DNA of 64,000 nucleotides from Streptosporangium sp. NBC_01756 (GCF_035917975.1 NZ_CP109130.1:1612001-1676000), one strand, 5' to 3'. Numbered from the stretch's first letter, positions 24,682 through 33,671 are shown. Notes: a model not told the origin generated them from the letters alone. Program-made: numbers and translations.

Positions 24682-25914
24682 GTGAACACAGACCAGGTAC
24701 GTGTCGTCGTCACCGGGCTCGGCGCGACGACGCCCCTCGGTGGAGACGTCGCCTCGACCTGGTCGGCGCTCCTCGCCGGTCAGTCGGGGGTCCGCACCCT
24801 CACCGAGGACTGGATCGACTCGGTCCCGGTGAAGTTCGCCGCCCGCGCCGCCGTGGACCCGACCGAGGTGCTCCCCCGGCCGGAGGCACGGCGGCTCGAC
24901 CGGGCCGAGCAGTTCGCACTGGTCGCGGCCCGTGAGGCCTGGGCGCACGCCGCGATCGACAAGGTCGACCCGGAGCGTCTCGGCGTGGTCGTGGGCAGCG
25001 GGATCGGCGGCATCACCACGATCCTCGCCGCCTACGACACCTTCAAGGAGAAGGGGTGGCAGCGGCTCTCGCCCTACACCGTCCCGATGCTGATGCCGAA
25101 CGGCGCGGCGGGTTGGATCGGCATCGAGATCGGCGCCAGGGCCGGCGTGCACGCCACGGTGAGCGCCTGCGCCACCGGTGCCGAGTCGATCGGCTACGCC
25201 ATCGAGATGATCCGCTCCGGACGTGCCGACGTGGTCGTGGCCGGCGGCACCGAGGCGGCCATCCACCCGCTGAACGTCGGCTCCTTCGCCGCCATGCGTG
25301 CCATGTCCACCCGCAACGACGAGCCTGAGCTGGCCTCCCGCCCGTGGGACAAGGGCCGGGACGGCTTCGTCCTCGGTGAGGGCGCCGGCATCGTCGTGCT
25401 GGAGTCGGAGGAGCACGCCCGCGCACGCGGCGCCAAGATCTACGCGGTGGCCGCCGGCGTCGGATACTCGGCCGACGCCCACCACATCGCCCAGCCGGAG
25501 CCGACCGGTGCCGGGGTCATGCTGGCCATGCGCCGCGTCCTGGAGAACGCCGGTCTCACCGGCCAGGACATCAAGCACGTGAACGCGCACTCCACCTCCA
25601 CCCCCGCGGGTGACGTGGTGGAGACCATCGCGATCAAGGAAGTCATCGGCGCCCACCCGCTGGTCAGCGGCACCAAGTCGATGACCGGTCACCTGCTCGG
25701 CGGCGCCGGCGGCATCGAGTCCGTCTTCACCGTCCTCGCGCTGCACGAGCGGATCGCACCGGGCACGATCAACGTGGACGACCTCGACGACGGCGTCGAG
25801 GTGGACATCGTGATCGGCGCGCCCCGAGCGCTGCCCGACGGCCAGATCGCCGCGATCAACAACTCCTTCGGGTTCGGTGGACACGACGTCGCTGTGGCCT
25901 TCACGAGCATCTGA
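24682..25914 (+). CDS. fabF: Beta-ketoacyl-ACP synthase II
   Basis: The 410-residue condensing enzyme elongates acyl-ACP with malonyl-ACP. The nucleophile is C163 (SACATGAES). The two catalytic histidines lie in NAHSTSTPAGD and TGHLLGGAGG. The C-terminal NNSFGFGGHD block is intact. The GTG start follows AAGGAG. Only one such synthase is present, whereas mycobacteria have kasA and kasB in tandem at this point. Confidence 0.96.
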   Translation: MNTDQVRVVVTGLGATTPLGGDVASTWSALLAGQSGVRTLTEDWIDSVPVKFAARAAVDPTEVLPRPEARRLDRAEQFALVAAREAWAHAAIDKVDPERLGVVVGSGIGGITTILAAYDTFKEKGWQRLSPYTVPMLMPNGAAGWIGIEIGARAGVHATVSACATGAESIGYAIEMIRSGRADVVVAGGTEAAIHPLNVGSFAAMRAMSTRNDEPELASRPWDKGRDGFVLGEGAGIVVLESEEHARARGAKIYAVAAGVGYSADAHHIAQPEPTGAGVMLAMRRVLENAGLTGQDIKHVNAHSTSTPAGDVVETIAIKEVIGAHPLVSGTKSMTGHLLGGAGGIESVFTVLALHERIAPGTINVDDLDDGVEVDIVIGAPRALPDGQIAAINNSFGFGGHDVAVAFTSI

Positions 25915-25924
25915 CAAGGAGCCG

Positions 25925-27349
25925 GTGACGGCTGTGCTCGACAACGGGGTGGTGACCGACGCCTCCGGCAAGGAGGTTGTCGATCCTCGTGATCCTCAGG
26001 TGCGTCTCGCGGCCCTCTTCGACGATGGCTCCGTCCGGCTGATCACCCCCGTGGACCGCAGCGGTGTGCTCTCCGCGGTGGGCCGTGTCGAGGGCGTACC
26101 CGCCGTGGCGTTCGTCAGTGACGCCCGCGTCCAGGGTGGCGCGATGGGCAGCGAGGGCTGCGAGCACATCGTGCACGCCTACGACGTCGCGGTCCGCGAG
26201 CGCGTTCCGGTCATCGGTGTGTGGCATTCGGGCGGTGCCCGGCTCGCCGAGGGCGTCGAGTCGTTGCACGCGGTCGGCCGCGTCTTCGCCGCGATGACCC
26301 GCGCCTCCGGCGTGATCCCGCAACTGTCGGTGGTGGTCGGCCCCGCGGCCGGCGGCGCCGCCTACGGCCCGGCGCTGACCGACATCGTGATCCTGGCCGA
26401 CGAGGGCCGCATCTTCGTCACCGGCCCCGACGTCGTCCGCAGCGTCACCGGCGAGCAGATCGACATGGCCGCCCTCGGCGGTCCCGAGCCGCACAGCAAG
26501 CGCAGCGGCGTGGTCCACCTGGTCACCAAGTCGGAGACCGAGGCCTATGTCCAGGCACGGCGCCTGACCGTGCTCCTCGGTCACCAGGGCCGGATCCGCA
26601 CCACCGTCGACGAGGTCGACTTCGGAGACGTGCTGCCGGAGAACCCGCGCCGCGCCTACGACGTGAAGCCGCTGGTCAACGGCCTTCTCGACGAGCCGGG
26701 CGTCGAGCTGCACCCCAAATGGGCGCCGAACATCGTCACCACGCTGGGCCGTATCGGGGGCCGGACCGTCGGTGTGATCGCCAACAACCCCATGCGCCTG
26801 GGCGGTTGCCTGGATTCCACCTCCGCCGAGAAGGCCGCGCGGTTCGTCCGCATGTGCGACGCCCTGGGTGTCCCGCTGGTCGTCCTGGTGGACGTCCCGG
26901 GCTATCTTCCCGGCGTCGGCCAGGAGCACGACGGCGTGGTCCGCCGCGGTGCCAAGCTCCTGCACGCCTTCGCCGAGGCCTCCGTGCCACGGGTCACGCT
27001 GGTGACCCGCAAGGCCTACGGCGGCGCGTACGTCGCGATGAACTCCCGCTCGCTGGGCGCCACCAAGGTCTTCGGCTGGCCGACCACGCAGATCGCGGTC
27101 ATGGGGGCGGTCGCCGCCGTCCGCGTCCTCAAGCGCCGCGAGCTCGCGGCGGCGCCCGACGAGGAGCGCGCGGCTCTGGAGACCAGGCTCGCCGAGGAGC
27201 ACGAGATCCTCGCCGGCGGTCTCGACCGGGCCATCGAGCTCGGCGTGGTGGACGAGGTCATCAAGCCCGGGGAGACCCGCGGGGCCATCGCCAGGGTCCT
27301 GGCGCAGGCCACCCCGGCCCGCGGCGCCCATGGGAACATCCCGCTCTGA
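25925..27349 (+). CDS. accD: Acyl-CoA carboxylase carboxyltransferase (beta) subunit
   Basis: The 474-residue carboxyltransferase moves CO2 from biotin to acetyl- or propionyl-CoA, making malonyl-CoA for the adjacent fatty acid genes. N-terminal acyl-CoA-binding blocks (VQGGAMGSEG, WHSGGARLAEG, GPAAGGAAYGPALTD) and C-terminal biotin-side blocks (VDVPGYLPGVGQE, RKAYGGAYVAMNSR) are complete. Its position after fabF matches mycobacterial accD6. The GTG at 25925 lies three bases after AAGGAG; a second GTG at 25934 has better spacing and is equally possible. The biotin-carrying alpha subunit is not in the window. Confidence 0.93.
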   Translation: MTAVLDNGVVTDASGKEVVDPRDPQVRLAALFDDGSVRLITPVDRSGVLSAVGRVEGVPAVAFVSDARVQGGAMGSEGCEHIVHAYDVAVRERVPVIGVWHSGGARLAEGVESLHAVGRVFAAMTRASGVIPQLSVVVGPAAGGAAYGPALTDIVILADEGRIFVTGPDVVRSVTGEQIDMAALGGPEPHSKRSGVVHLVTKSETEAYVQARRLTVLLGHQGRIRTTVDEVDFGDVLPENPRRAYDVKPLVNGLLDEPGVELHPKWAPNIVTTLGRIGGRTVGVIANNPMRLGGCLDSTSAEKAARFVRMCDALGVPLVVLVDVPGYLPGVGQEHDGVVRRGAKLLHAFAEASVPRVTLVTRKAYGGAYVAMNSRSLGATKVFGWPTTQIAVMGAVAAVRVLKRRELAAAPDEERAALETRLAEEHEILAGGLDRAIELGVVDEVIKPGETRGAIARVLAQATPARGAHGNIPL

Positions 27350-27363
27350 CCTGCTTCGACGAG

Positions 27364-27391
27364 GCCCCCGCCGGCTGCTGCCGGCGGGGGC
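27364..27391 (+). terminator. Terminator of the fab operon
   Basis: Perfect 11-bp arms GCCCCCGCCGG and CCGGCGGGGGC surround CTGCTG, 15 bases behind the accD stop, with TTCGTG downstream. Confidence 0.85.
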
Positions 27392-27473
27392 TTCGTGATC
27401 TTCCCGGTCGCGTGGTCGAAGCGCTTACCGAAGGGCCCCGGCAGCCCGATGGCGGGGCCCGGCGAAGACCGGG

Positions 27474-27968
27474 TCAGACCGCGGCGTGCAGCCAGCGGAC
27501 CGGGGCGCCCTCGCCCGCATAACGGAACGACTCAAGCTCCGCGTCCCACTGCTTGCCGAGCAGACGGTCCAGCTCCTCCTCCAGCACCACGCGGCCCTGC
27601 CGCGCCATGAGCATGGCGGAGCGCAACCGGTCTTCGGGCACCAGGATGTCGCCCGTGGCACCGATCACCGCCGTGAAGGCGCCGAGGGACGGTGTGTAGG
27701 CATGGCGGGACCCGTCGGCACCCGGCGAGGCGTCCTCGGTGATCTCAAAGCGGATCCGCTGCCAGCCCATCAACGACGAGGTGATCGCCGCCGCCGTCCC
27801 CTGACGTGCCTCCCACTCGGCCTGTGCACGCACATGGCCGGGAGCGGCGGGCTGCGGAGTCCAGGTCAGGTCTACGGGCACGCCAAGGACACCCGCGACG
27901 GCCCATTCGATATGAGGGCACAGCGCAGGCTGAGCTGAGTGGACGTAAAGCACGCCACGAGCAGACAC
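27474..27968 (-). CDS. DUF3145 family protein
   Basis: The 164-residue protein belongs to DUF3145, an actinobacterial family of unknown function. Diagnostic parts are the opening ARGVLYVHSAQPALCPHIEW, the centre RIRFEITEDASPGADG, and the C-terminal GAPVRWLHAAV. The GTG start is fixed by GGAGGTCCG just upstream. It converges on the fab operon terminator and diverges from the S8 protease gene. It is predicted to be soluble. Confidence 0.88.
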   Translation of the reverse strand: MSARGVLYVHSAQPALCPHIEWAVAGVLGVPVDLTWTPQPAAPGHVRAQAEWEARQGTAAAITSSLMGWQRIRFEITEDASPGADGSRHAYTPSLGAFTAVIGATGDILVPEDRLRSAMLMARQGRVVLEEELDRLLGKQWDAELESFRYAGEGAPVRWLHAAV

Positions 27969-28172
27969 CGGACCTCCCGTTTCGTACGAGGTGCGCCTTC
28001 CCCAACGGCCTCGTCCCAGGATGATCACAAGTGACTGAAGGAGAGACTACCGTCGGTTGTGACGCGGCACCAGAGGGGGGTCATACCGAGATGTTGTGCG
28101 ACCGACGCCCCGCTCGGGGCATGCTCGGATGGAAATACCCAGCGACCTGGTGATCACCTCCCGGAGGACCGG

Positions 28173-29252
28173 ATGGACGCCGACATCAAGCGGGTGGAAC
28201 CCGTTCCCGGAGCGCCTGCCCTGATCAGGCCGGGAGAACTTCTGACAGACGCCGCGGGGGCGGCCGCCGTCGCCCGGTGGACCACCGCCGTGAGCGAAGC
28301 CGACGGGATCTTCCGCGTACGGCTCTCGCCCGGGGTGGACGTCTGCGATCTGGCGACCACGGTACGCGCTCAGGGCAATCTCGCCTCTCCCAACCACATC
28401 CTGGTAGGGCAGCCGCTCTTCTTCGGCGGGCCCGCCTCCCGCCCCTTTCCGGCCGCTGCCCCTCCTCCTCCCGGGGCTCCCGGGGCTCCCGGGGCTCCCG
28501 GGGCTCCCGAGAGCGCCGTGACCGTGGCGATACCCGATACCGGGCTGACCGCGCATCCCTGGTGGCAGGAGCGCCCCTGGTTCCTGGAGCAGCGGCGTGA
28601 GGCCGCCGGACCGCCCGACTCGGACGGCGACGGGAAGCTGGACGCCCAGGCCGGCCACGGCACGTTCGTCGCCGGGCTTGTCCTGCGGTCGGCCCCCGGC
28701 GTGCGGGTGCGTCCGATGCGGGTGCTGGACAGCCACGGCGTCGGAGACGAGGCGGGGGTGCTGCGGGCCCTGGCGCGGCTCGGTGACGACCCGCCCCAGG
28801 TGCTCAACATCTCCTTCGGCGGGCACACCTTCGACGATCGCCCGTCCCCGTTGATGGAGGCCGCGCTGGCGGGGCTGGCGGACACCGCCGTGGTCGCCTG
28901 CGCGGGCAACACGGCGTCGGACCGCCCGTTCTGGCCCGCGGCGCTACCCGAGGTGATCGCCGTCGGCGCGCTGGACGCGGCCGAGGAGGAGAGGGCCCCC
29001 TTCTCGGCACACGGCCCATGGGTGAACGCCTGCGCCCGAGGCGAGTGGCTGACCAGTTCCTTCATCGATTACGGGGCGTTCCGGGGTTACGCGCGCTGGA
29101 GCGGGACCTCCTTCGCCGCGGCCGTGGTCAGCGGGGCCGTCGCGGCGGCGGCCGGGGGCCGGACACCGAAGGAGGCCGCGGCGCACGTCCTCGATCCGGC
29201 GCGGACCCGGCAAATTCCCGATCTGGGGGCTGTCGTGGCCATCCCAAGGTAA
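28173..29252 (+). CDS. Subtilisin-like S8 serine protease, apparently cytoplasmic
   Basis: The 359-residue S8 peptidase has a complete triad: D122 (IPDTGL), H162 (GHGTFVAG) and S313 (SGTSFAAAVVSG). LNISFGG and the oxyanion asparagine in CAGNTAS are also present. An N-terminal inhibitor-like region (about 1-85) precedes a proline/alanine/glycine hinge encoded by a 9-bp tandem repeat. No signal peptide or membrane segment is found, unlike most actinomycete subtilases, so it probably acts inside the cell. The ATG has GGAGG upstream; the longer frame from 28059 is non-conserved. It heads a same-strand set with a sigma factor, a small beta-rich protein and a CHAT protease, and is likely to work with them. 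Confidence 0.88.
   Translation: MDADIKRVEPVPGAPALIRPGELLTDAAGAAAVARWTTAVSEADGIFRVRLSPGVDVCDLATTVRAQGNLASPNHILVGQPLFFGGPASRPFPAAAPPPPGAPGAPGAPGAPESAVTVAIPDTGLTAHPWWQERPWFLEQRREAAGPPDSDGDGKLDAQAGHGTFVAGLVLRSAPGVRVRPMRVLDSHGVGDEAGVLRALARLGDDPPQVLNISFGGHTFDDRPSPLMEAALAGLADTAVVACAGNTASDRPFWPAALPEVIAVGALDAAEEERAPFSAHGPWVNACARGEWLTSSFIDYGAFRGYARWSGTSFAAAVVSGAVAAAAGGRTPKEAAAHVLDPARTRQIPDLGAVVAIPR
28473..28508 (+). repeat. Four perfect copies of a 9-bp repeat in the protease hinge
   Basis: GGGGCTCCC is repeated four times without mismatch and encodes Gly-Ala-Pro units between the protease pro-region and its catalytic domain. Copy number could vary by slippage without breaking the frame. Confidence 0.85.
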
Positions 29253-29277
29253 AGTCTCACCCAAAGTATTCACCCGG

Positions 29278-29877
29278 ATGCTCAGCGTGTCCGACGTGAC
29301 CTCGGGGGCGCCGGTGAGTGACCAGCACGGGATCAGCGCCGCACTGGCAGGTGATCAGGCGGCATGGGACATGCTGGTCAGCCGTTTCTCGGGGCTGCTG
29401 TGGTCCGCCGTACGGGCTTATGACCTGAGCGCGGCCGACGCGGCCGACGCGGTGCAGGGGACGTGGCTGCGGCTGATCGAGAGCCTGCACACCATCCGCG
29501 ACCCGGACCGGATCGGCACCTGGCTGTTCACCACGGCCAAGCGCGAAGCCTCCCTGCTGAGCAGACGCAACCGGGGCGAACGGCTGGTGGCCGACGCCGA
29601 GCACGCCCATCCCGACCCGGCGCTGACCGGGCATGTCCACCCCGACCCCGCGGTAGCCGTGCTCACCGCCGACGAGGGCCGCCGGCTGTGGCGGGCCGTC
29701 GAGGAGATGCACGAGCCCTGCCGTTCACTTTTCCGGTTGATGGCGGCCGCGCCGGACGCGGGCGTCCACCAACTCGCGGGCCGTCTGGGTATGCCCAGCG
29801 GCAGTTACGGCCCCACCCGGGGCCGTTGCCTGAACCGGCTACGCACCATGCTCACCGCCCAGGAGGCGACGCAGTGA
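29278..29877 (+). CDS. ECF-like sigma-70 family factor linked to the CHAT module
   Basis: The 199-residue protein has sigma region 2 at about residues 20-90 (AADAADAVQGTWLRLIESLHTI, then RIGTWLFTTAKREA). A diverged region 4 follows at about 140-195 (MHEPCRSLFRLMAAAPDAGV, then LAGRLGMPSGSYGPTRGRCL). It is separated from the S8 gene by 25 bases and overlaps the following gene by GTGA. The start is uncertain: the ATG at 29278 lacks a clear ribosome binding site and GTGs within the next 12 codons are alternatives. It probably controls genes of this module or a wider response; targets are not evident. Confidence 0.82.
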   Translation: MLSVSDVTSGAPVSDQHGISAALAGDQAAWDMLVSRFSGLLWSAVRAYDLSAADAADAVQGTWLRLIESLHTIRDPDRIGTWLFTTAKREASLLSRRNRGERLVADAEHAHPDPALTGHVHPDPAVAVLTADEGRRLWRAVEEMHEPCRSLFRLMAAAPDAGVHQLAGRLGMPSGSYGPTRGRCLNRLRTMLTAQEATQ

Positions 29878-30335
29878 CCCACCCTCCTTCGATCGACGAC
29901 GAGTCCCTCATCGCCGCGCTCCGTCTGTCAGGGGGCCGCGACCCCGTGCCGGCCCACGTCGCCGCCGCGGCGCAGGCGGTCTTCGGGTTGCGGCTGCCGG
30001 AGGCCGTCACGGCCCGGTCGACGGTCACAACGGCCCCGGCGGGCATCCGATCCTCCGATGAGACACGGCTGCTCCGGTTCGCAGCGGCCGAGCTCACCGT
30101 GGACCTGGAGGTCACCTCCATGGACGGTCTGGTGGACCTGGCCGGGCAGGTGTCCCCTCCGCCGGAGGCGGGCGCGCGGGTGGAGGTGCGCACCCTGCAT
30201 CTCACCGAGGCGCGCGAGCTCTCCCCGACCGGCCAGTTCGCCGTCACCGGCCTGCCCCCGGGCTGGTTCAGCGTGGTGTGCCACCGGCCGGAGCACTCCT
30301 CTGTCGCCACCAGCTGGACCCGTATCCGCCTGTAG
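29874..30335 (+). CDS. Small beta-rich protein coupled to the sigma factor (candidate inhibitor or protease substrate)
   Basis: The predicted start is a GTG overlapping the sigma stop codon (GTGA), giving 153 residues. The N-terminal 35 residues are helical (DDESLIAALRLSGGRDPVP). The rest is beta-rich and ends with TGQFAVTGLPPGWFSVVCHRP, reminiscent of carboxypeptidase regulatory-like or transthyretin-like sandwiches. There is no membrane segment or zinc anti-sigma motif. By position, coupled to a sigma factor and upstream of a CHAT protease, it could be an inhibitor released by cleavage. That role is inference, not sequence-proven. Confidence 0.6.
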   Translation: MTHPPSIDDESLIAALRLSGGRDPVPAHVAAAAQAVFGLRLPEAVTARSTVTTAPAGIRSSDETRLLRFAAAELTVDLEVTSMDGLVDLAGQVSPPPEAGARVEVRTLHLTEARELSPTGQFAVTGLPPGWFSVVCHRPEHSSVATSWTRIRL

Positions 30336-30383
30336 GTCAACGCGCCCCGCCCTGAGGGAGGGGTCCCATGCTGGAGGCAGCTG

Positions 30384-32816
30384 GTGATCATTGACGCGGT
30401 CGCCGCCGCAGAGCACGCCGTGGACCTCTCCAGCAGGGCCCCGACACGTGCGCTGGCGCTGGCACGCAGTGTGCTCCGCCATGTGTCGGTGGGTGATCCG
30501 CACGGGGAGGCCGCCGTGATCGCCTACCGAGCGCTGGCGGTGGCCGCCCGTGAGCTGGGTGACCTGCCACTGGCCGAGGAGCACCTGCGCCAGGCCGTGA
30601 GCCTCGCCGTCTCGGCGGACCTGCCGCACCGGGCCGCCCAGGCACGGCTGTCACTGGTCCACATCCGCACCGAACTCGGCCATCCGCAGCAGGCTCTGAC
30701 CATCGCCGACGCCGCCGAACCCCATCTCACCCCGGTCGAGGTGGCCAAGCTCGGCGTCCACCGGGCGGTGGCACTGGCCCGTCTCGGCAGATACGCCGAG
30801 GCCGTCGGCCACTGCGACCGCGCTGTGGAGGCCCTCGGCGACGACGTCGGGTTCCTGGCAGGGGCGATGCTCAACCGAGGGCTGGCCCGGGTGTTCCTGG
30901 GCGAGTTCGAGGCGGCGGAGGCCGATCTCACCCGGTGCGCGGAGCTGGCGAGAGGGGCGGGCCTGGACCATGTCCTCACGCTCGCCGAGGGCAATCTGCC
31001 GTTTCTGGCAGCGAGGCGCGGCGATCTGCCCGCGGCGTTCACGGCCTACCGTCGTGCGGAGAGCAGTCTGTCCGGTTACCCGGAACGGCTTGCCACGATG
31101 CGCTGCGACCTGGCCGAGGCGCTGATCGCCGCGCACCTGCCCGGAGAGGCCCGGGTGCTACTGGACCTGGCGGTGCCGGAGCTGGCCGCGGCGGGAGCGA
31201 ACATCGCCTTGGCCGAGGCCCGCCTCCTGCTGGCTCAGGCCGAGCTGCACACCGGTGATCCGCATCTCGCGCGGCAGAGCGCGGAGCGGGCCGCCGCCGA
31301 TCTGGCCGCGCAGGGCCGGACGGTCCTGGCGCCGCTCGCCGCCGAGATCCTGCTGCGTGCCCGGCTCATGCTCGGTCCGCCCAGCGGGGAACTGCTCGCC
31401 GAGCTGCTCCTGTGCGTGGAGGCCCTCGACGCCGCGGGCCACCGGCAGGTCTCCCGCGCGCTCAGATTCGCCGCCGCCGAGGTCGCGCTTCAGCTCGGCG
31501 CCCGCCCCACCGCCGACGAACAGCTCGCCCACCTGGCGTCCTCGGGTCCGGACGTGGTGACGCGCCAGGCGACGGCGCTGCAGCGGGCGCTGGCGGGAGA
31601 CCGGCGCGGGGCCTTCGCGGCGGTCCGGGCCGGGCTGGCGGAGGTGGGGGCCGGGGCGACGGCTTTCGAAGATCCGATGCTGCGCGCCCACGCCGTCCGG
31701 GCCGGTGAGCCGCTGGCGAGATTCGGGCTGGCCCTGGCCCTGAAGACCGGGCGCGGCCGTACGCTCCTGGCCTGGACGGAGCGGTGGCGGGCGGTTGCCG
31801 GAGGTCCCGGCAGGCCCGTCGCGCCCGACGTGGACGAGCTGTGTGCGGCGCTGGGGGACGCGGCGCTGGTGGAGTTCGTCCGGCACGCCGACGAGCTGGT
31901 GGCCGTCGTGGTCACCCGGGACCGTGTCGCGCTACGCCGGCTCTGCCCCTTCCCCGCAGCCGCCGAGGCCACGGTCAGGCTCCGGTACGGCCTGCGCCGG
32001 GCGCATCTGCTCGACGGGAGGGCACCCGGGCTGGCCGGGGAGGCGGCGCTGCTGGAGCGGCTGCTCTTCGGCTCGATGCGCGGCCGGCTGGGCGATCGGC
32101 CGCTGGTGATCGTGCCGACCGGGGCGCTGCACACGCTGCCCTGGCCGATCCTGCCGATGAACGCCGGGCGTCCGGTGACCGTGGCTGCCGGAGCCGCCGC
32201 CTGGCTGGCCGGCCGCCGGACGCGAGCTGTACGGGAGGGTGGCGTCGTGGCCGTCGCCGGTCCCGGGCTGCGGTGCGCGGAGGCGGAGGCGGACATGGTC
32301 GGGAGCTGCCATCCGGGCGCGGAGCGGGTCACGGCGCAGCGGGGGGAAGTGCTGGCGGCACTGGACCGTGCCGGGGTGGTGCACCTGGCCGCGCACGGGA
32401 CGTTCGCGCCGCGTAGCCCGCTGCTGTCCGGCATCGACCTCGACGACGGCCCGCTGATGGCCTACGACCTGTTACGGCTGCGCACCCCGCCGTCGCTGGT
32501 GGTGCTTTCGGCGTGCGACACGGGCATGGCGCGCGCGCCTGCCGACGGGGCACCGCTGGGGCTGGCGGGCACCTTCCTGTCGCTGGGCTCGCAGTGCGTG
32601 GTGGCCAGCCTGGTCCCGGTGCGCGATGAGGAGACCCTGACGTTGATGACGGTCTTCCACGGGCTGCTGGCCACCGGTCACCCACCGGCCCGAGCGCTGG
32701 CCATGGCGAGCGGGAAGACCGGTGTGGCGGGGTTCGTCTGTTTCGGCTACGGAGATCAGCCGGTGGCGACCGGCCGCGAGGGATCGGTGACCCAGTTGGA
32801 CCAGGATCCGACGTAG
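30384..32816 (+). CDS. Repeat-rich CHAT-domain caspase-like protease
   Basis: The 810-residue protein has an N-terminal two-thirds made of TPR-like helical repeats (about residues 1-430, many A/L/R/E-rich pairs such as LPLAEEHLRQAVSLA and EAVGHCDRAVEAL). A C-terminal CHAT domain covers about 540-800. The caspase-like dyad is H671 (VHLAAHGTFAP) and C711 (VVLSACDTGMA), followed by a conserved GTFLSLGSQCVVASLVPV strand. TPR-CHAT proteins act as activated proteases in conflict and signalling systems. It starts 48 bases behind the small beta-rich gene with a GTG. Its 3' end overlaps the convergent sulfurtransferase gene by 61 bases. Confidence 0.9.
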   Translation: MIIDAVAAAEHAVDLSSRAPTRALALARSVLRHVSVGDPHGEAAVIAYRALAVAARELGDLPLAEEHLRQAVSLAVSADLPHRAAQARLSLVHIRTELGHPQQALTIADAAEPHLTPVEVAKLGVHRAVALARLGRYAEAVGHCDRAVEALGDDVGFLAGAMLNRGLARVFLGEFEAAEADLTRCAELARGAGLDHVLTLAEGNLPFLAARRGDLPAAFTAYRRAESSLSGYPERLATMRCDLAEALIAAHLPGEARVLLDLAVPELAAAGANIALAEARLLLAQAELHTGDPHLARQSAERAAADLAAQGRTVLAPLAAEILLRARLMLGPPSGELLAELLLCVEALDAAGHRQVSRALRFAAAEVALQLGARPTADEQLAHLASSGPDVVTRQATALQRALAGDRRGAFAAVRAGLAEVGAGATAFEDPMLRAHAVRAGEPLARFGLALALKTGRGRTLLAWTERWRAVAGGPGRPVAPDVDELCAALGDAALVEFVRHADELVAVVVTRDRVALRRLCPFPAAAEATVRLRYGLRRAHLLDGRAPGLAGEAALLERLLFGSMRGRLGDRPLVIVPTGALHTLPWPILPMNAGRPVTVAAGAAAWLAGRRTRAVREGGVVAVAGPGLRCAEAEADMVGSCHPGAERVTAQRGEVLAALDRAGVVHLAAHGTFAPRSPLLSGIDLDDGPLMAYDLLRLRTPPSLVVLSACDTGMARAPADGAPLGLAGTFLSLGSQCVVASLVPVRDEETLTLMTVFHGLLATGHPPARALAMASGKTGVAGFVCFGYGDQPVATGREGSVTQLDQDPT

Positions 32817-33568
32817 AGGGCGGCCGGGATTCCGGCCACCTCCAAGGCCAGCACCTCGTGGGCCGCCGTCACGCCGGAACCGCAGTAGGCGCCGACCCGC
32901 ACGCCGGGAACGGCGCCGAGGGTGTTGAACCGCTCACGGAGGAAGTCGGGCAGGTGAAAGCGCCCCGCCGGGTCCACGTTGTCGCTCGTGGGGGCGCTGA
33001 CCGCACCGGGGATGTGTCCGGCGACGGGGTCGATCGGCTCGACCTCGCCCCGATAGCGCTCGGCGGCGCGGGCATCCATGAGCACCCCGTCGGAGGCGAG
33101 CTCCAGGGCCTGCGCGGCGTCGAGCACGGGCATGCCCCCCGGGCGTGCCGTGAAGTCGCCGGGCGAGGTCGTCTGCCCTCCCTTGTCGACCGGCAGTCCT
33201 TCGGCGGTCCAGGCGCGGAGACCGCCGTCGAGCACCCGGACATCCGGGTGGCCGAAGTGGCGCAGCATCCACCAGGCACGGGCGGCGATGGTGGAGTCGG
33301 CCTCGTCGTAGACGACGACGGTCCGCGAGCCGGACACGCCCAGGCGGCGCATGGCCTCCTGGAACGGCTCGGCGGCGGGCAGCGGGTGGCGGCCGCCCGC
33401 CCCCGCCGGGGCGGCGAGGTCGGTGTCGAGGTCGCAGAAGACGGCACCGGGGATGTGCCCCTCGCGGTAGGAGTCGATGCCGGGCGGGCCGCCGAGCTTC
33501 CAGCGCACGTCCAGGACGGTCGCGCCGGCCAGGCCGGCCAGGTCGGATGCGGTGATCAGCGGGCTCAT
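32756..33568 (-). CDS. Thiosulfate/3-mercaptopyruvate sulfurtransferase (tandem rhodanese)
   Basis: The 270-residue enzyme has two rhodanese domains. The N-terminal one (LDVRWKLGGPPGIDSYREGH) is inactive, and the C-terminal one carries catalytic C229 in YCGSGVTAAH. The YCGSGVTA loop favours 3-mercaptopyruvate or thiosulfate as donor; the two cannot be told apart here. It moves sulfur to cyanide or thiol acceptors in the cytoplasm. The 3' end overlaps the CHAT protease gene by 61 bases in convergent orientation, so antisense interference is possible. Confidence 0.9.
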   Translation of the reverse strand: MSPLITASDLAGLAGATVLDVRWKLGGPPGIDSYREGHIPGAVFCDLDTDLAAPAGAGGRHPLPAAEPFQEAMRRLGVSGSRTVVVYDEADSTIAARAWWMLRHFGHPDVRVLDGGLRAWTAEGLPVDKGGQTTSPGDFTARPGGMPVLDAAQALELASDGVLMDARAAERYRGEVEPIDPVAGHIPGAVSAPTSDNVDPAGRFHLPDFLRERFNTLGAVPGVRVGAYCGSGVTAAHEVLALEVAGIPAALYVGSWSNWVTDPSRPVATG

Positions 33569-33671
33569 CGGATCTCCTTGAGCGTGGCGGCCCCGGGGCT
33601 CGGCCCCGGGGAGGAAACACGGGACGGCGCCATGCCCTGGGTGCTCCGCAGGCGCCCGGACGGGAGTGGCC

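Noticed and set aside
28173-32816. A CRISPR array or Cas gene accompanying the TPR-CHAT protease
   Set aside because: I looked for regularly spaced repeats and for Cas-like motifs around the locus and across the window and found none; the resemblance to Craspase is limited to accessory-gene logic.
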